Part shown: positions 40,784-49,424 of the stretch, in pieces | How the letters are laid out: every line of letters starts with the position of its first letter | Position numbering within the stretch: the stretch's first letter is position 1 | Notes under the pieces: model-generated | What the model saw: the letters and a program-made list of their open reading frames with translations, nothing else | Database searches by the model: none | Told to the model about the DNA's origin: nothing | NCBI GenBank assembly: GCA_017984755.1 | Contig: JAGNYW010000001.1 | Location: 1-64,000, forward strand | Length of the DNA stretch: 64,000 nt | DNA from: Methyloversatilis sp. | Lineage (GTDB): Bacteria > Pseudomonadota > Gammaproteobacteria > Burkholderiales > Rhodocyclaceae | Direction: 5' to 3' | Made by a program: the position numbers and the translations under genes

Positions 40784-41600
40784 ACTTGACCACTGCCTTC
40801 TGACGCAGTTCGTTCACGTGCGCCGCGATGACCTGCTGTTCGAGCCGTTGCGCGATCTGCTGCTTTGCTTCGTCGAAGCCCGGCAACTTCAGGTCACGTA
40901 CATCTTCGAGCTTGATGACGTGATATCCGAAATCAGTACGGATCGGCTGCGGCGTGAACTTGCCCTTTTCGAGCTTGGTCAGGGCTTCCGAGAACGACTT
41001 CACGTACTGCGACGGCGCACTCCAGCCGAGATCACCGCCACGGTCCTTCGAACCCGGATCTTCCGAGTCCTTGGCCAGATCTTCGAACTTTTCGCCGACC
41101 TGCAGCTTGCCGATGATTTCCTTGGCCTTGTCTTCCGTCTTGACCAGGATATGCCGCGCCTTGTATTCCTTGTCGCCGAGGCCGGCCTTCACCTTTTCGT
41201 ATTCCGACTTGATCGCCGCTTCGGTGACCGGGTGGGACTTAACGTAATCCTGAAGATAGGCCTGGATCAGCACGGCCTGACGCGCCAGGTCAGCCTGGTG
41301 CATGAGCGCGGCATTCTTGTCGAGTCCCTTGGTGGCAGCGGCTTGCGTAAGCACTTCGCGGCGGATCAGTTCTTCGCGTACGGCCTGGCGCAGCTGGTCA
41401 CCGTCCTGCTGACCCTGGGCAATCTGGTTGCGCACCATGATTTCGGCACGGCCCGCCGGGATCGTCTTGCCGTTGACGGTTGCCAGCACGCTGTCGGACG
41501 ACGCGGCAGCCGGCTTTTCCTTGGCCTTCTGCTGAGCCATCGACGCGACCGGGAAGGCCGTCAGTACGGCGAGTGACAGGATGGAGAGCGTGTATTTCAT
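40782..41600 (-). CDS. Periplasmic PpiC-type peptidyl-prolyl isomerase
   Basis: 272 residues: signal peptide cut at SMAQQ, an N-terminal chaperone-like helical region (about 40-130, including ATVNGKTI), and a parvulin domain (about 135-235) with KARHILVKTEDKA, EDPGSKDRGGDLGW and YGYH-like GYHVIKLED. It helps fold outer-membrane or secreted proteins in the periplasm. It is first in genomic order after the BolA-YciI-YciB group on the same strand, and probably cotranscribed with it. Confidence 0.92.
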   Translation of the reverse strand: MKYTLSILSLAVLTAFPVASMAQQKAKEKPAAASSDSVLATVNGKTIPAGRAEIMVRNQIAQGQQDGDQLRQAVREELIRREVLTQAAATKGLDKNAALMHQADLARQAVLIQAYLQDYVKSHPVTEAAIKSEYEKVKAGLGDKEYKARHILVKTEDKAKEIIGKLQVGEKFEDLAKDSEDPGSKDRGGDLGWSAPSQYVKSFSEALTKLEKGKFTPQPIRTDFGYHVIKLEDVRDLKLPGFDEAKQQIAQRLEQQVIAAHVNELRQKAVVK

Positions 41601-41649
41601 CGGGTTACCTTTCTGGGTTGATGCCGGTGCTGCTGACGGTTGCTCGTGG

Positions 41650-41934
41650 TCATTCGGGGCGCGCTTCGCCGGGTGCCCGTGCCGTGATCGACAGCGCGTG
41701 GATGTCGCGCTGCATCAGGTCGCCGAGTGCCGTGTAGATGATGCGGTGACGTTCCATCAGGCGACGTCCCGCGAATTCGGGTGATTCTATGTCCAGGCGG
41801 TAATGTCGTCCGCCGGATCTTGCTCCGGCATGACCTGCATGCATGTGGGATTCATCGATCAATTCAATCGAGAGCGGCTGGAGGACGCCGAGGCGCTCCC
41901 GTATCGACGCTTCCACCTGTGCGGCGCTGCTCAC
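41650..41934 (-). CDS. BolA family protein
   Basis: 94 residues from a GTG that overlaps the stop of the YciI gene (GTGA). Family marks are the start [15 protein letters not shown], the Cys/His-region [20 protein letters not shown] with the conserved histidines, and [15 protein letters not shown] with the invariant loop. BolA proteins bind [2Fe-2S] clusters together with monothiol glutaredoxins and affect cell shape and iron handling. The order YciB-YciI-BolA-PpiC is a standard betaproteobacterial operon. Confidence 0.92.
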   Translation of the reverse strand: MSSAAQVEASIRERLGVLQPLSIELIDESHMHAGHAGARSGGRHYRLDIESPEFAGRRLMERHRIIYTALGDLMQRDIHALSITARAPGEARPE

Positions 41935-42233
41935 GCCGGAAACACCTTCCGGAACGGCTTGATGGTCACACGCGAAAATACGCCGGTGGTCGAATAGGGG
42001 TCTGCGTCCGCCCACTCCCGGGCGTCTTCCAGCGAGTCGAATTCCGCAACAATGAGGCTGCCGCTGAAACCGGCCGCGCCGGGATCCGTCGAGTCCGGGA
42101 TAGGCATCGGACCGGCCAGGAGCAGACGTCCTTCATCCTGAAGCTTCTGCAGGCGTTCCAGATGTCCGGGACGAGCGGCCAGCCGTTTCTCCAGGCTGCC
42201 GGCGACATCTTCACCCATCAATATGTAGAACAT
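41931..42233 (-). CDS. YciI-like protein
   Basis: 100 residues. A small ferredoxin-like fold with the conserved His/Asp pair ([35 protein letters not shown]). YciI proteins are enzymes of unknown role with a possible active His-Asp pair. ATG 42233 has GAGGTG upstream; a GTG two codons earlier is less likely. It sits between yciB and the BolA gene in the same operon. Confidence 0.9.
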   Translation of the reverse strand: MFYILMGEDVAGSLEKRLAARPGHLERLQKLQDEGRLLLAGPMPIPDSTDPGAAGFSGSLIVAEFDSLEDAREWADADPYSTTGVFSRVTIKPFRKVFPA

Positions 42234-42248
42234 CGGCACCTCGGTTGA

Positions 42249-42857
42249 TCAGGTCTTCGTTTCGTCGATGTGGCGCGACAGCAATGCGCCCTGCGCGAGC
42301 ACGAACAGGAACATGAGTCCCATGCCACCGTAGAGCTTGAAATCGACCCATGTTTCTTCGCTGTAACTGAAGGCGACATAAAGATTGAGAACGCCCATGA
42401 TCGCGAAGAAACCGATCCACGACAAATTGAGTTTCATCCACACGGGCTCCGGCAGTTCGATCTGTTCCTGCATGAGCGAACGGATGAGGTTGCGCTTCAG
42501 GAAAAGGGCGGCCCCCGCAAGCGTGCCGGCGAACAGCCAGTAAAGAACCGTCGGTTTCCATTTGATGAAGGTGGCGTCGTGGAACAGCAGCGTTGCGCCA
42601 CCGAACACCACGATGATCGCCAGGCTGACCCACAGCATGACCTCGACCTTCTTTCCGCGCGCCATCAACCAGAGCACCTGACCGATGGTGGCGAGGATCG
42701 CAACCGCCGTCGCAATGAGAATCGGCGCCTGATTCACCGCGATGCCGTCGCCGAGTGCCTGAATCACGAGTGCATGGGACGCTTCCTGCGACCCATTGGC
42801 GAATTTGTAGGCCGCGAAAAACAGCAGGACCGGTAGCAGATCAAACAGGAATTTCAT
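42249..42857 (-). CDS. yciB: Inner-membrane septation protein YciB (IspZ)
   Basis: 202 residues with five or six membrane spans. Recognised by [18 protein letters not shown], the [16 protein letters not shown] helix, [17 protein letters not shown] and the C-terminal [20 protein letters not shown] and TWVDFKLYG. It is needed for normal septation and envelope maintenance. First gene of the YciB-YciI-BolA-PpiC group. Confidence 0.94.
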   Translation of the reverse strand: MKFLFDLLPVLLFFAAYKFANGSQEASHALVIQALGDGIAVNQAPILIATAVAILATIGQVLWLMARGKKVEVMLWVSLAIIVVFGGATLLFHDATFIKWKPTVLYWLFAGTLAGAALFLKRNLIRSLMQEQIELPEPVWMKLNLSWIGFFAIMGVLNLYVAFSYSEETWVDFKLYGGMGLMFLFVLAQGALLSRHIDETKT

Positions 42858-43078
42858 GGTCGCGGATTATGCCCTCAGGGCGCCCCGGGTGTCCAACGGG
42901 ATCGGGATGCCGTCTTGAAAAACGGGCATGGAACTGGCTTGGCGGCGAAAAAGTGTCCGCAGGGCGCGTAAATTCATCAAGAAAGTCTGCATATCCGCTT
43001 GTGGAGCGCGCACGGCCTCACTATCATCCCTTCAGGTTTTCCCGCGCGCATTTGCGTACAACGAAGAAGGAGACTTAG

Positions 43079-43357
43079 ATGAACAAAGCAGAACTGATCG
43101 AAGCACTCGCCAAGAAAGCTGATGTATCCAAGGCTGCCGCCGGGCGCCTGCTTGACGGTTTCCTCGAGTCCGTCACGACCGAACTCAAGAAGGGTGGAAA
43201 AGTGACCCTCGTCGGTTTCGGTACGTTCGCCACCGGCAAGCGCGCTGCACGTACCGGCCGCAACCCGCGTACCGGCGCTGCGATCAAGATCCCGGCTGCC
43301 AAGACTGCCAAGTTCACCGCCGGCGCTGCGTTGAAGAAGTCGATCAACAAGAAGTAA
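43079..43357 (+). CDS. HU-family DNA-binding protein
   Basis: 92 residues of the HU fold: [19 protein letters not shown], the DNA-binding arm with [21 protein letters not shown] and the conserved [12 protein letters not shown]. It bends and compacts DNA. GAAGGAG lies before the ATG. The 221-base region upstream is the only space for its promoter and is divergent from yciB. A terminator-like hairpin follows after about 90 bases. Confidence 0.95.
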   Translation: MNKAELIEALAKKADVSKAAAGRLLDGFLESVTTELKKGGKVTLVGFGTFATGKRAARTGRNPRTGAAIKIPAAKTAKFTAGAALKKSINKK

Positions 43358-43447
43358 CCGCTTTCCTTGCCCGGGGCCGTCAAGCATCCACAGCCCCGGA
43401 TGAAGCGCCCGGGTCAGGCATGCGAAGTGCGTGCGCCGGGCACGAAG

Positions 43448-43484
43448 AACGGGGTCATCCGCGCAGCGGTGGTCCCGTTTTTTC
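43448..43484 (+). terminator. Rho-independent terminator after the HU gene
   Basis: AACGGG (43448-43453) pairs with CCCGTT (43474-43479), and the second arm runs into TTTTTT. The loop is 20 bases long and itself GC-rich, so inner pairing is likely. Confidence 0.55.
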
Positions 43485-43599
43485 ATTGTGCGCGGCATTC
43501 GAATGCATTGGGCCGCCGGGTGAGCACCGCCCCCGGCCGACGTGCGCACGGTTCACCCTCACGCTACCATCCGCAGGTCAAAACGGATTCCTTCGATCG

Positions 43600-44373
43600 A
43601 TGATCATTGTCCTGTCTCCCGCAAAGTCGCTGGATTACGAATCTGCGCTGCCGCCGGTGCCCTCGACGCGGCCGGATTTTCTCGACCGTTCAGCGCAACT
43701 GGTCGACATCCTCAGGCAGAAGAGTCCGGCTGAAATCGCATCGCTGATGTCGATCTCCGATCCGCTGGCGGCCCTCAATGCCGCCCGTTTCGGAGACTGG
43801 ACGACTGACTGCACCGCACCCCGGGGGCGCCAGGCGGTGTTCGCCTTCAACGGTGATGTTTATGAGGGTCTGGATGCCCGGACGCTCGACCGGGACGGGC
43901 AGGCATGGCTGCAGGCGCATGTGCGGATCCTGTCCGGTCTTTACGGCGTGCTGCGCCCGCTCGATCTGATGTTGCCGTATCGCCTCGAAATGGGCACCCG
44001 GCTGCCCAATGCGCGGGGCAAGGATCTGTACGCGTTCTGGGGTGACCTTCCGGCGCAGGCTCTGAACGCCTTGCTCGAGAACGATTCGAAGCCGCTACTG
44101 GTCAACCTCGCCAGCGATGAATACTTCAAGGCCGTGAAGCGCGCGTCGCTGAAAGCCGCAGTGATCCAGCCGGTATTTCAGGACTGGAAGGGTGGTACCT
44201 ACAAGGTGATCAGCTTTTTCGCCAAGCGCGCGCGCGGCCTGATGGCACGTTACGCCGCGGCGAAACGGATCGATGACGCCGATGCGCTGCGTGACTTTTC
44301 GGTCGATGGCTACGCGCTTGATGCGTCGGTTTCATCCGCTACGCAATGGATATACAGAAGACGCCTCGATTGA
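43600..44373 (+). CDS. yaaA: Peroxide stress protein YaaA (DUF328)
   Basis: 257 residues, the family length. Recognised from the start IIVLSPAKSLDY, the segments FNGDVYEGLDA, LSGLYGVLRPLDLMLPYRLEMGTRL, LYAFWGD and LVNLASDEYFKAV, and the C-terminal DGYALD. YaaA lowers free iron during peroxide stress and binds DNA. ATG 43600 was chosen because the product begins exactly like the family; the frame upstream is noise. Confidence 0.94.
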   Translation: MIIVLSPAKSLDYESALPPVPSTRPDFLDRSAQLVDILRQKSPAEIASLMSISDPLAALNAARFGDWTTDCTAPRGRQAVFAFNGDVYEGLDARTLDRDGQAWLQAHVRILSGLYGVLRPLDLMLPYRLEMGTRLPNARGKDLYAFWGDLPAQALNALLENDSKPLLVNLASDEYFKAVKRASLKAAVIQPVFQDWKGGTYKVISFFAKRARGLMARYAAAKRIDDADALRDFSVDGYALDASVSSATQWIYRRRLD

Positions 44374-44420
44374 GGCAAGAAGGTCGACAGACCCCCGACG
44401 AAACCCGAGGAGATGATTCA

Positions 44421-45011
44421 ATGATTCGCACGAACCGCGTTTTTTCAGCGCTCGCAGTCACGTTTTCCCTGCTGTGCAGCGCCGCCGGTGTCGCGGCGCA
44501 GGACAACCAGTCCGATCGCTTCTTCAGCGAGTGCAGGGCTGCCTGGGCCGACAACAACATCGGCCTGGCCGACGAGCTTTGCTACAAGTCGCTCATGCAC
44601 CCCGATGTCAGCAAGATCACGCCTGATGCGAAGTCGCAGCGCCTTTACAACTACGCCCAGCTCAAGCGCATGCTGGGCAATTGGGACGGTGCGGAAGAAT
44701 TGCTGCGGGAGACGCTTGCCATTGAGGAAAAGCGTGCCGGCAGCAGCCTTGACCTTCCGCTGGCGCGTCGACTGGCGGAGCTATCGATCGCGTTGGCGGC
44801 GCAGGGCAAGTGGACCGAGGGTGTGCAGACCATCGAACGGCTCTACCCGGCGGCCGAACAGTTCAAGGGCGGCGAGCGCGCCGCCATTGCCGAACTCTTC
44901 CGCAACTACGTTCCGCAGGTGGCCACTGCCGGCAACCTGGAGCTGGCCGGCAAACTCGACGCCTTCTCGCAGGCGGTTCCGGCGGCTGAACCCGGCTTCA
45001 TCAAGCGCTGA
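44421..45011 (+). CDS. Secreted tetratricopeptide-like protein
   Basis: 196 residues with a signal peptide (cut near GVAAQ) and helical repeats of TPR type (NYAQLKRMLGNWDGAEELLRETL, ARRLAELSIALAAQGKWTEGVQTIERLY). It probably acts in the periplasm as a protein-protein scaffold. GAGGAG precedes ATG 44421. The dienelactone hydrolase-like gene begins two bases after its stop, so they are one unit. No known family name. Confidence 0.75.
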   Translation: MIRTNRVFSALAVTFSLLCSAAGVAAQDNQSDRFFSECRAAWADNNIGLADELCYKSLMHPDVSKITPDAKSQRLYNYAQLKRMLGNWDGAEELLRETLAIEEKRAGSSLDLPLARRLAELSIALAAQGKWTEGVQTIERLYPAAEQFKGGERAAIAELFRNYVPQVATAGNLELAGKLDAFSQAVPAAEPGFIKR

Positions 45012-45013
45012 TC

Positions 45014-45889
45014 ATGGCGGTCGACGTCACGCCCGACAGTGCCGCAATCCGCGTCGAGCGCAGGCACTTCCTGCGCACGGCCGGTGCGGCCGGCTTTGCG
45101 CTTGCGGTGCAGCCGGTGCGGGCGCAGCAGGTGGTCAGCACGTCGTCCGACGGGCTGGTGACCGGCTCGTCGCAGGTTGCGGCAAGCGATTCTGTGCAGC
45201 TGCCCCTGTATTTCGCGCGCCCGCAGGCGGTGGCTAAGCCGCCCGTGGTACTCGTGGTGCAGGAAATATTCGGTGTGCACGAACACATACGCGACATCTG
45301 CCGGCGTTTTGCGCAGGCCGGTCATCTGGCCATCGCCCCCGAGCTTTATTGCCGCCACGGTGATCCGGCTGCCGTCGGCAGCATTCAGGAAATTCTGGAG
45401 CGCATCGTTTCGCGTGTGCCCGATGCCCAGGTGATGGCGGATCTCGATGCCTGCGTGGAATGGGCCCGGCAGGCCGGTGGTGACATCGCGCGCCTGACGG
45501 CGACCGGGTTCTGTTGGGGTGGCCGCATCACATGGCTGTACGCAGCGCACCAACCTGCGCTGCGGGCCGGCGTTGCCTGGTACGGCCGCTTGTCAGGCGC
45601 GTCCGTTGCGTTGACTCCGCAGCATCCGCTGGACGTCGTCGATGCATTGAAGTCACCGGTTCTCGGCCTGTACGGTGGACAGGATCAGGGTATTCCGACG
45701 ACGGAGGTCGAAAGGATGCGGGTGGCAATGCGGAAGTCGCCATCGGATGCGGCGCGCAGATCGGACATCGTGCTGTATGCGGAGGCGCAGCACGGCTTCC
45801 ATGCAGACTATCGTCGCAGTTATCGCAGAGTCGATGCGATGGACGCCTGGCAGCGCTGCCTCGACTGGATGGTGAAGCACTCGGCCTGA
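45014..45889 (+). CDS. Exported dienelactone hydrolase family protein
   Basis: 291 residues. A twin-arginine signal (ERRHFLRTAGAAGFALA) is followed by an alpha/beta hydrolase with the dienelactone hydrolase triad: Cys in TGFCWGGR at about residue 162, Asp in LYGGQDQG and His in HGFHADYR. VVLVVQEIFGVHEHIRD is the usual N-terminal mark. The Tat signal suggests a folded protein moved to the periplasm. The natural substrate is unknown; hydrolysis of lactones or thioesters is typical. Confidence 0.88.
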   Translation: MAVDVTPDSAAIRVERRHFLRTAGAAGFALAVQPVRAQQVVSTSSDGLVTGSSQVAASDSVQLPLYFARPQAVAKPPVVLVVQEIFGVHEHIRDICRRFAQAGHLAIAPELYCRHGDPAAVGSIQEILERIVSRVPDAQVMADLDACVEWARQAGGDIARLTATGFCWGGRITWLYAAHQPALRAGVAWYGRLSGASVALTPQHPLDVVDALKSPVLGLYGGQDQGIPTTEVERMRVAMRKSPSDAARRSDIVLYAEAQHGFHADYRRSYRRVDAMDAWQRCLDWMVKHSA

Positions 45890-45899
45890 AATCCGGTGC

Positions 45900-46892
45900 T
45901 CAGTGTGCGGCGTGGTTCAAGCCGAGAGATACCGTCGCCTTGGCGTGCGTGAGGTCGCGCGCCGAACCGCTGCCGAACAGACAGGCGGCAACCTGGTTGA
46001 GCACAGGCTGCGGAATGGCGCGATGTCCCTCCACCATTTCCTGGATGCAGGCCGCCGTTGCATCGATGTGATCTGCGGGCGGCAGTGGGTTGATGCGTTG
46101 AAGCGAAGCCGTTTCCGCTTCGAACAGTGTGTTCGACGTCAGATGTTCGAACAGTTCGATGCGCGGTCGCCGCATCGGATCCGCGAACGAGTCGTCGTCA
46201 GGCGAACGCATCAGCAGCGCGCGTTCCGGCGCGCGCAGGCACATGTCGCGCAGTCGCGACAGCAGTTGCGCATCGGCCACGCAGATCACGCGCAGGCTGC
46301 GCAGCGGGGCTGGGTCCAGCAGCTTGGCGATGACGTGTGCAGTGTTCCGGTTGCCCATGCGGTCGCGCAGTCGGATCAGACTGTCGAGCGACGGGCTCAG
46401 CAGTTCGGTCGGCACGATCGCACAGCGCCCCGAGTTCAGCGTTGTCTGCGCTTCGGCCAGGCTTCTGCACGGTACATGCCCGAGTAGAGAGAACACATCG
46501 ATGCTGCCGGGCTGCGCGTTGTCACCGACCAGCCCGTGCACCAGCACCGGCACTTCCATGCGCGCCAGCATGAGCGCGAGCAGCGGCATCAGGTTGGGTG
46601 CGCGTCCGGCCCGCGCGTAAGCCGGAATGACCACCATGCGGGGCCGGTGCTGCGGCAATTCGATCACCGGAACCCGTTCGTTGAGCGCACGCGCAAAGCC
46701 CGACAGTTCGTCCGCAGACTCATTCTTCCAGCGCAGGCTGGCGAGCAGCGCGCCGAGTTCGAGGGCCGGAATGCGTCCGTCGAGCATGTCGGCGAACAGG
46801 CTGTAAGCCTCGCTCTCGGCGAGGTCCCGTCCGTTTTCGCCTCCGCGTCCGAGGGCGGTCAGCATGTCCGTCAATGACTGTTGGCTCAACAT
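45900..46892 (-). CDS. TrpD/YbiB-like glycosyltransferase family 3 protein (nas operon copy)
   Basis: 330 residues from ATG 46892, which has GGAG upstream; an ATG at 46913 is also possible. The helical N-terminal domain and the Rossmann-like C-terminal part resemble anthranilate phosphoribosyltransferase (SEAYSLFADMLDGRIPALELGALLASLRWKNES), but the GTGGD phosphoribosyl-diphosphate loop is replaced (IPAYARAGRAPNLMPLLAL), as in the DNA-binding protein YbiB. It lies 31 bases after nasA on the same strand, so it is probably cotranscribed with the nitrate genes. A second copy lies at 57801. The role is unknown. Confidence 0.8.
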   Translation of the reverse strand: MLSQQSLTDMLTALGRGGENGRDLAESEAYSLFADMLDGRIPALELGALLASLRWKNESADELSGFARALNERVPVIELPQHRPRMVVIPAYARAGRAPNLMPLLALMLARMEVPVLVHGLVGDNAQPGSIDVFSLLGHVPCRSLAEAQTTLNSGRCAIVPTELLSPSLDSLIRLRDRMGNRNTAHVIAKLLDPAPLRSLRVICVADAQLLSRLRDMCLRAPERALLMRSPDDDSFADPMRRPRIELFEHLTSNTLFEAETASLQRINPLPPADHIDATAACIQEMVEGHRAIPQPVLNQVAACLFGSGSARDLTHAKATVSLGLNHAAH

Positions 46893-46923
46893 CGGTGGGC
46901 GGGCTCCATGCACATGACTGTCC

Positions 46924-49269
46924 TCATGCCGCCTGCTGTCCAGCGATCAGCATTCGTTTGAGTTCGGGTATCGGTGCGTCGTGTGCAATGCGCAGCACCA
47001 GCGCAGGGCGCTCGCGACCCGCCAGCGACAGCGATGCATGGGCGAAGCGAGTCAGCACCGGTGCCAGCGCTTCGGCTCGACTCAGCGCGGCGCTCACTGC
47101 TGCCTCGTCGTTCGCCTCGGTGCGCAGCAGAAGTGCCTGATGCGGCAACTTTGCGCGTACCAGCTGCACCGCGGCGTGCTTCAGTTCCGGTTGCTTGGAA
47201 TGCGGATCGATGCGGCCGGCGGTCAGCGCGTTGGCGCCGCTGCTCGACAGCATGTTGCGACCCCAGTGCATCGCGATGAACACGCTGCCCGGGCGCTGCG
47301 CGGCACTCGCATGTGCGCGCAGCACGATGTTCCCGCGGCGGCTTTTCACATGCACAAGATCACCATCGGCCAGACCGCGTCGGGCGAGGTCGTCGGCGTG
47401 CACCTCGACGCGTGGTTCGTCGACATGGTTGTACAGCTGAGCGACCTGACCGGTACGGCTCATGCAGTGCCACTGATCACGCAGCCGGCCGGTGTTCAGA
47501 TGCAGCGGATAGCGCGCATCGATCTTTTCGGCGGTGGTGCCGGTGACGGGGACCACGAAGCGGGCGCGGCCATTTTCAGTGGCGAAGCGGCCATCCTGGT
47601 AAAGGCGTGCCCGGCCGGTCTGGGCACCTTCCGGAAAAGGCCACTGCTGCGGCCCCTGCCGGTCGAGCAGCGCATAGCTCAGACCGGTGATGTCGAGGTC
47701 ACGTCCGCGCGTCGTTTCGGCGTGTTCGCCGAACAGCTCTTCGACGTCCGTGTAGGGAAAGAGCGGGCCGGCGTCGCGTCCGAGCAGCGGCGCGAGCGCA
47801 TGCGCGAAGTCGCATGCGATGCGCCAGTCGGCGCGTGCTTCGCCGGGCGGAGGCAGCGCGGCCCTGACATGCGTGATGCGGCGTTCCGAGTTGGTGACCG
47901 TACCTGCCTTTTCGCCCCAGGTTGCAGCCGGCAGCAGAAGGTCCGCAAAGGCGGCGGTTTCGGTGGTCCGGCATGCGTCCTGCACCACCACGAACTCAGC
48001 CTTCTTCAGTGCTTCGGTGATGAGCGCCTGGTCGGGCATCGAATGCGCCGGATTGGTACAGGCGATCCATACCGCCTTCACGCGACCGTCGCGCACTGCG
48101 TCGAACAGTTCTACCGCGGTCAGTCCCGGTGCAGCGGGCACATCGTCGACCCCCCACATGCGGGCAACTTCCGCCCGATGAAGCGGGTTGCCGATTTCAC
48201 GGTGCGCCGACAGCAGGGTCGCCATGCCGCCGACCTCGCGACCGCCCATTGCGTTGGGCTGCCCAGTCAGCGAGAACGGTCCGGCACCGATGCGCCCGAT
48301 CTGGCCGGTCGCCAGATGCAGCGCAATCAGCGCTGCGCCGTTGTGCGTGCCGTGATGCGACTGGTTCAGACCCTGGCACCAGAGCGACATCGCGGCTTTC
48401 GACTGGCCGAACCACTGGGCGGCCGTCACGATGTCGTCGGCACGGAGTCCGCAGATCTCGGCGGCCACTGCCGGTGTGATATCCCGCACATGCCTGCGCA
48501 GTGCGTCGAAGTTGTCGGTGTGGGCGTCGATGAACGCATCGTCGGCATGCCCCTCCCACAGCAGTACGTGCAGCATGGCGTTGTAGAGCCAGATGTCGGT
48601 ACCCGGCAGCAGTGCCAGATGCAGATCGGCGTCGCTTGCCGTGTCTGTGCGGCGCGGATCGATCACGATCGTCTTCATCGCCGGGTTGGCACGCCGCGCG
48701 TCCTCGATGCGGCGATAGACCACCGGGTGCGCGTAGGCTGGATTGCTGCCGGCGATCAGCAGGCAGTCGGTGTGGTCGATGTCCTCATAGGAGCAGGGCG
48801 GCGCGTCGGCACCCAGCGTCATCTTGTAGGCCGACACGGCTGAGCTCATGCAGAGACGCGAGTTGGTGTCGATATTGTTGGTGCCGATCAGTCCCTTGGC
48901 GAGCTTGTTGAACGCGTAGTAGTCCTCGGTCAGCAGCTGCCCGGAAATATAGAAGGCGACCGAATCGGGGCCGTGCGTGCGGATGATGTCGGCGAAGCGC
49001 GACGCGGCGTGATCGAGCGCGTCGGTCCATGCCACGCGACTGCGCGGAAGGTCGCGGGCCACGCGCAATTCCGGGTTCAGCGCGCGGGTTTCCGGGCGAG
49101 CACTGAGGTGCAGCGTGGCGCCTTTCGAACACAGTCGGCCGAAGTTGGCCGGATGGGCGGGATCGCCCCGCACGCCGGTGATCCGGCTTTCGTCGTGCTC
49201 GATGATCACGCCACAACCTACGCCGCAGTAGCAGCAGGTCGAGCGGGTTTCGAGTTTCGTATCGGTCAT
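46924..49269 (-). CDS. nasA: Assimilatory nitrate reductase catalytic subunit
   Basis: 781 residues. A cytoplasmic Mo-bisMGD nitrate reductase: N-terminal [4Fe-4S] site Cys12, Cys15, Cys19, Cys48 (CCYCGVGC, LCSKG), NNIDTNSRLCMSSAV with the molybdenum-ligating Cys, WCQGLNQSHHGTHN, GQIGRIGAGPFSLTGQPNAMGGREVGG, and the C-terminal MGD domain (LNTGRLRDQWHCMSRTG). A cysteine-poor tail lacks a full extra [2Fe-2S] domain. The ATG at 49269 has GGAG six bases upstream and is preferred over 49284. It reduces nitrate to nitrite for NirBD. Confidence 0.92.
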   Translation of the reverse strand: MTDTKLETRSTCCYCGVGCGVIIEHDESRITGVRGDPAHPANFGRLCSKGATLHLSARPETRALNPELRVARDLPRSRVAWTDALDHAASRFADIIRTHGPDSVAFYISGQLLTEDYYAFNKLAKGLIGTNNIDTNSRLCMSSAVSAYKMTLGADAPPCSYEDIDHTDCLLIAGSNPAYAHPVVYRRIEDARRANPAMKTIVIDPRRTDTASDADLHLALLPGTDIWLYNAMLHVLLWEGHADDAFIDAHTDNFDALRRHVRDITPAVAAEICGLRADDIVTAAQWFGQSKAAMSLWCQGLNQSHHGTHNGAALIALHLATGQIGRIGAGPFSLTGQPNAMGGREVGGMATLLSAHREIGNPLHRAEVARMWGVDDVPAAPGLTAVELFDAVRDGRVKAVWIACTNPAHSMPDQALITEALKKAEFVVVQDACRTTETAAFADLLLPAATWGEKAGTVTNSERRITHVRAALPPPGEARADWRIACDFAHALAPLLGRDAGPLFPYTDVEELFGEHAETTRGRDLDITGLSYALLDRQGPQQWPFPEGAQTGRARLYQDGRFATENGRARFVVPVTGTTAEKIDARYPLHLNTGRLRDQWHCMSRTGQVAQLYNHVDEPRVEVHADDLARRGLADGDLVHVKSRRGNIVLRAHASAAQRPGSVFIAMHWGRNMLSSSGANALTAGRIDPHSKQPELKHAAVQLVRAKLPHQALLLRTEANDEAAVSAALSRAEALAPVLTRFAHASLSLAGRERPALVLRIAHDAPIPELKRMLIAGQQAA

Positions 49270-49424
49270 TTTTGTCTCCGCCATTCATTTAGCAAGGCGT
49301 ATGCCACGCCGCTGACGCACGGTTTCTGGCTGTGGTGTCTTGAATCCGTCGAATCGAAGGTCGATTGCGCTCCGCTGCGGGGCGCACTGGCCCGCGCATG
49401 CATGCGGCTGGTGCATGTGCTGCA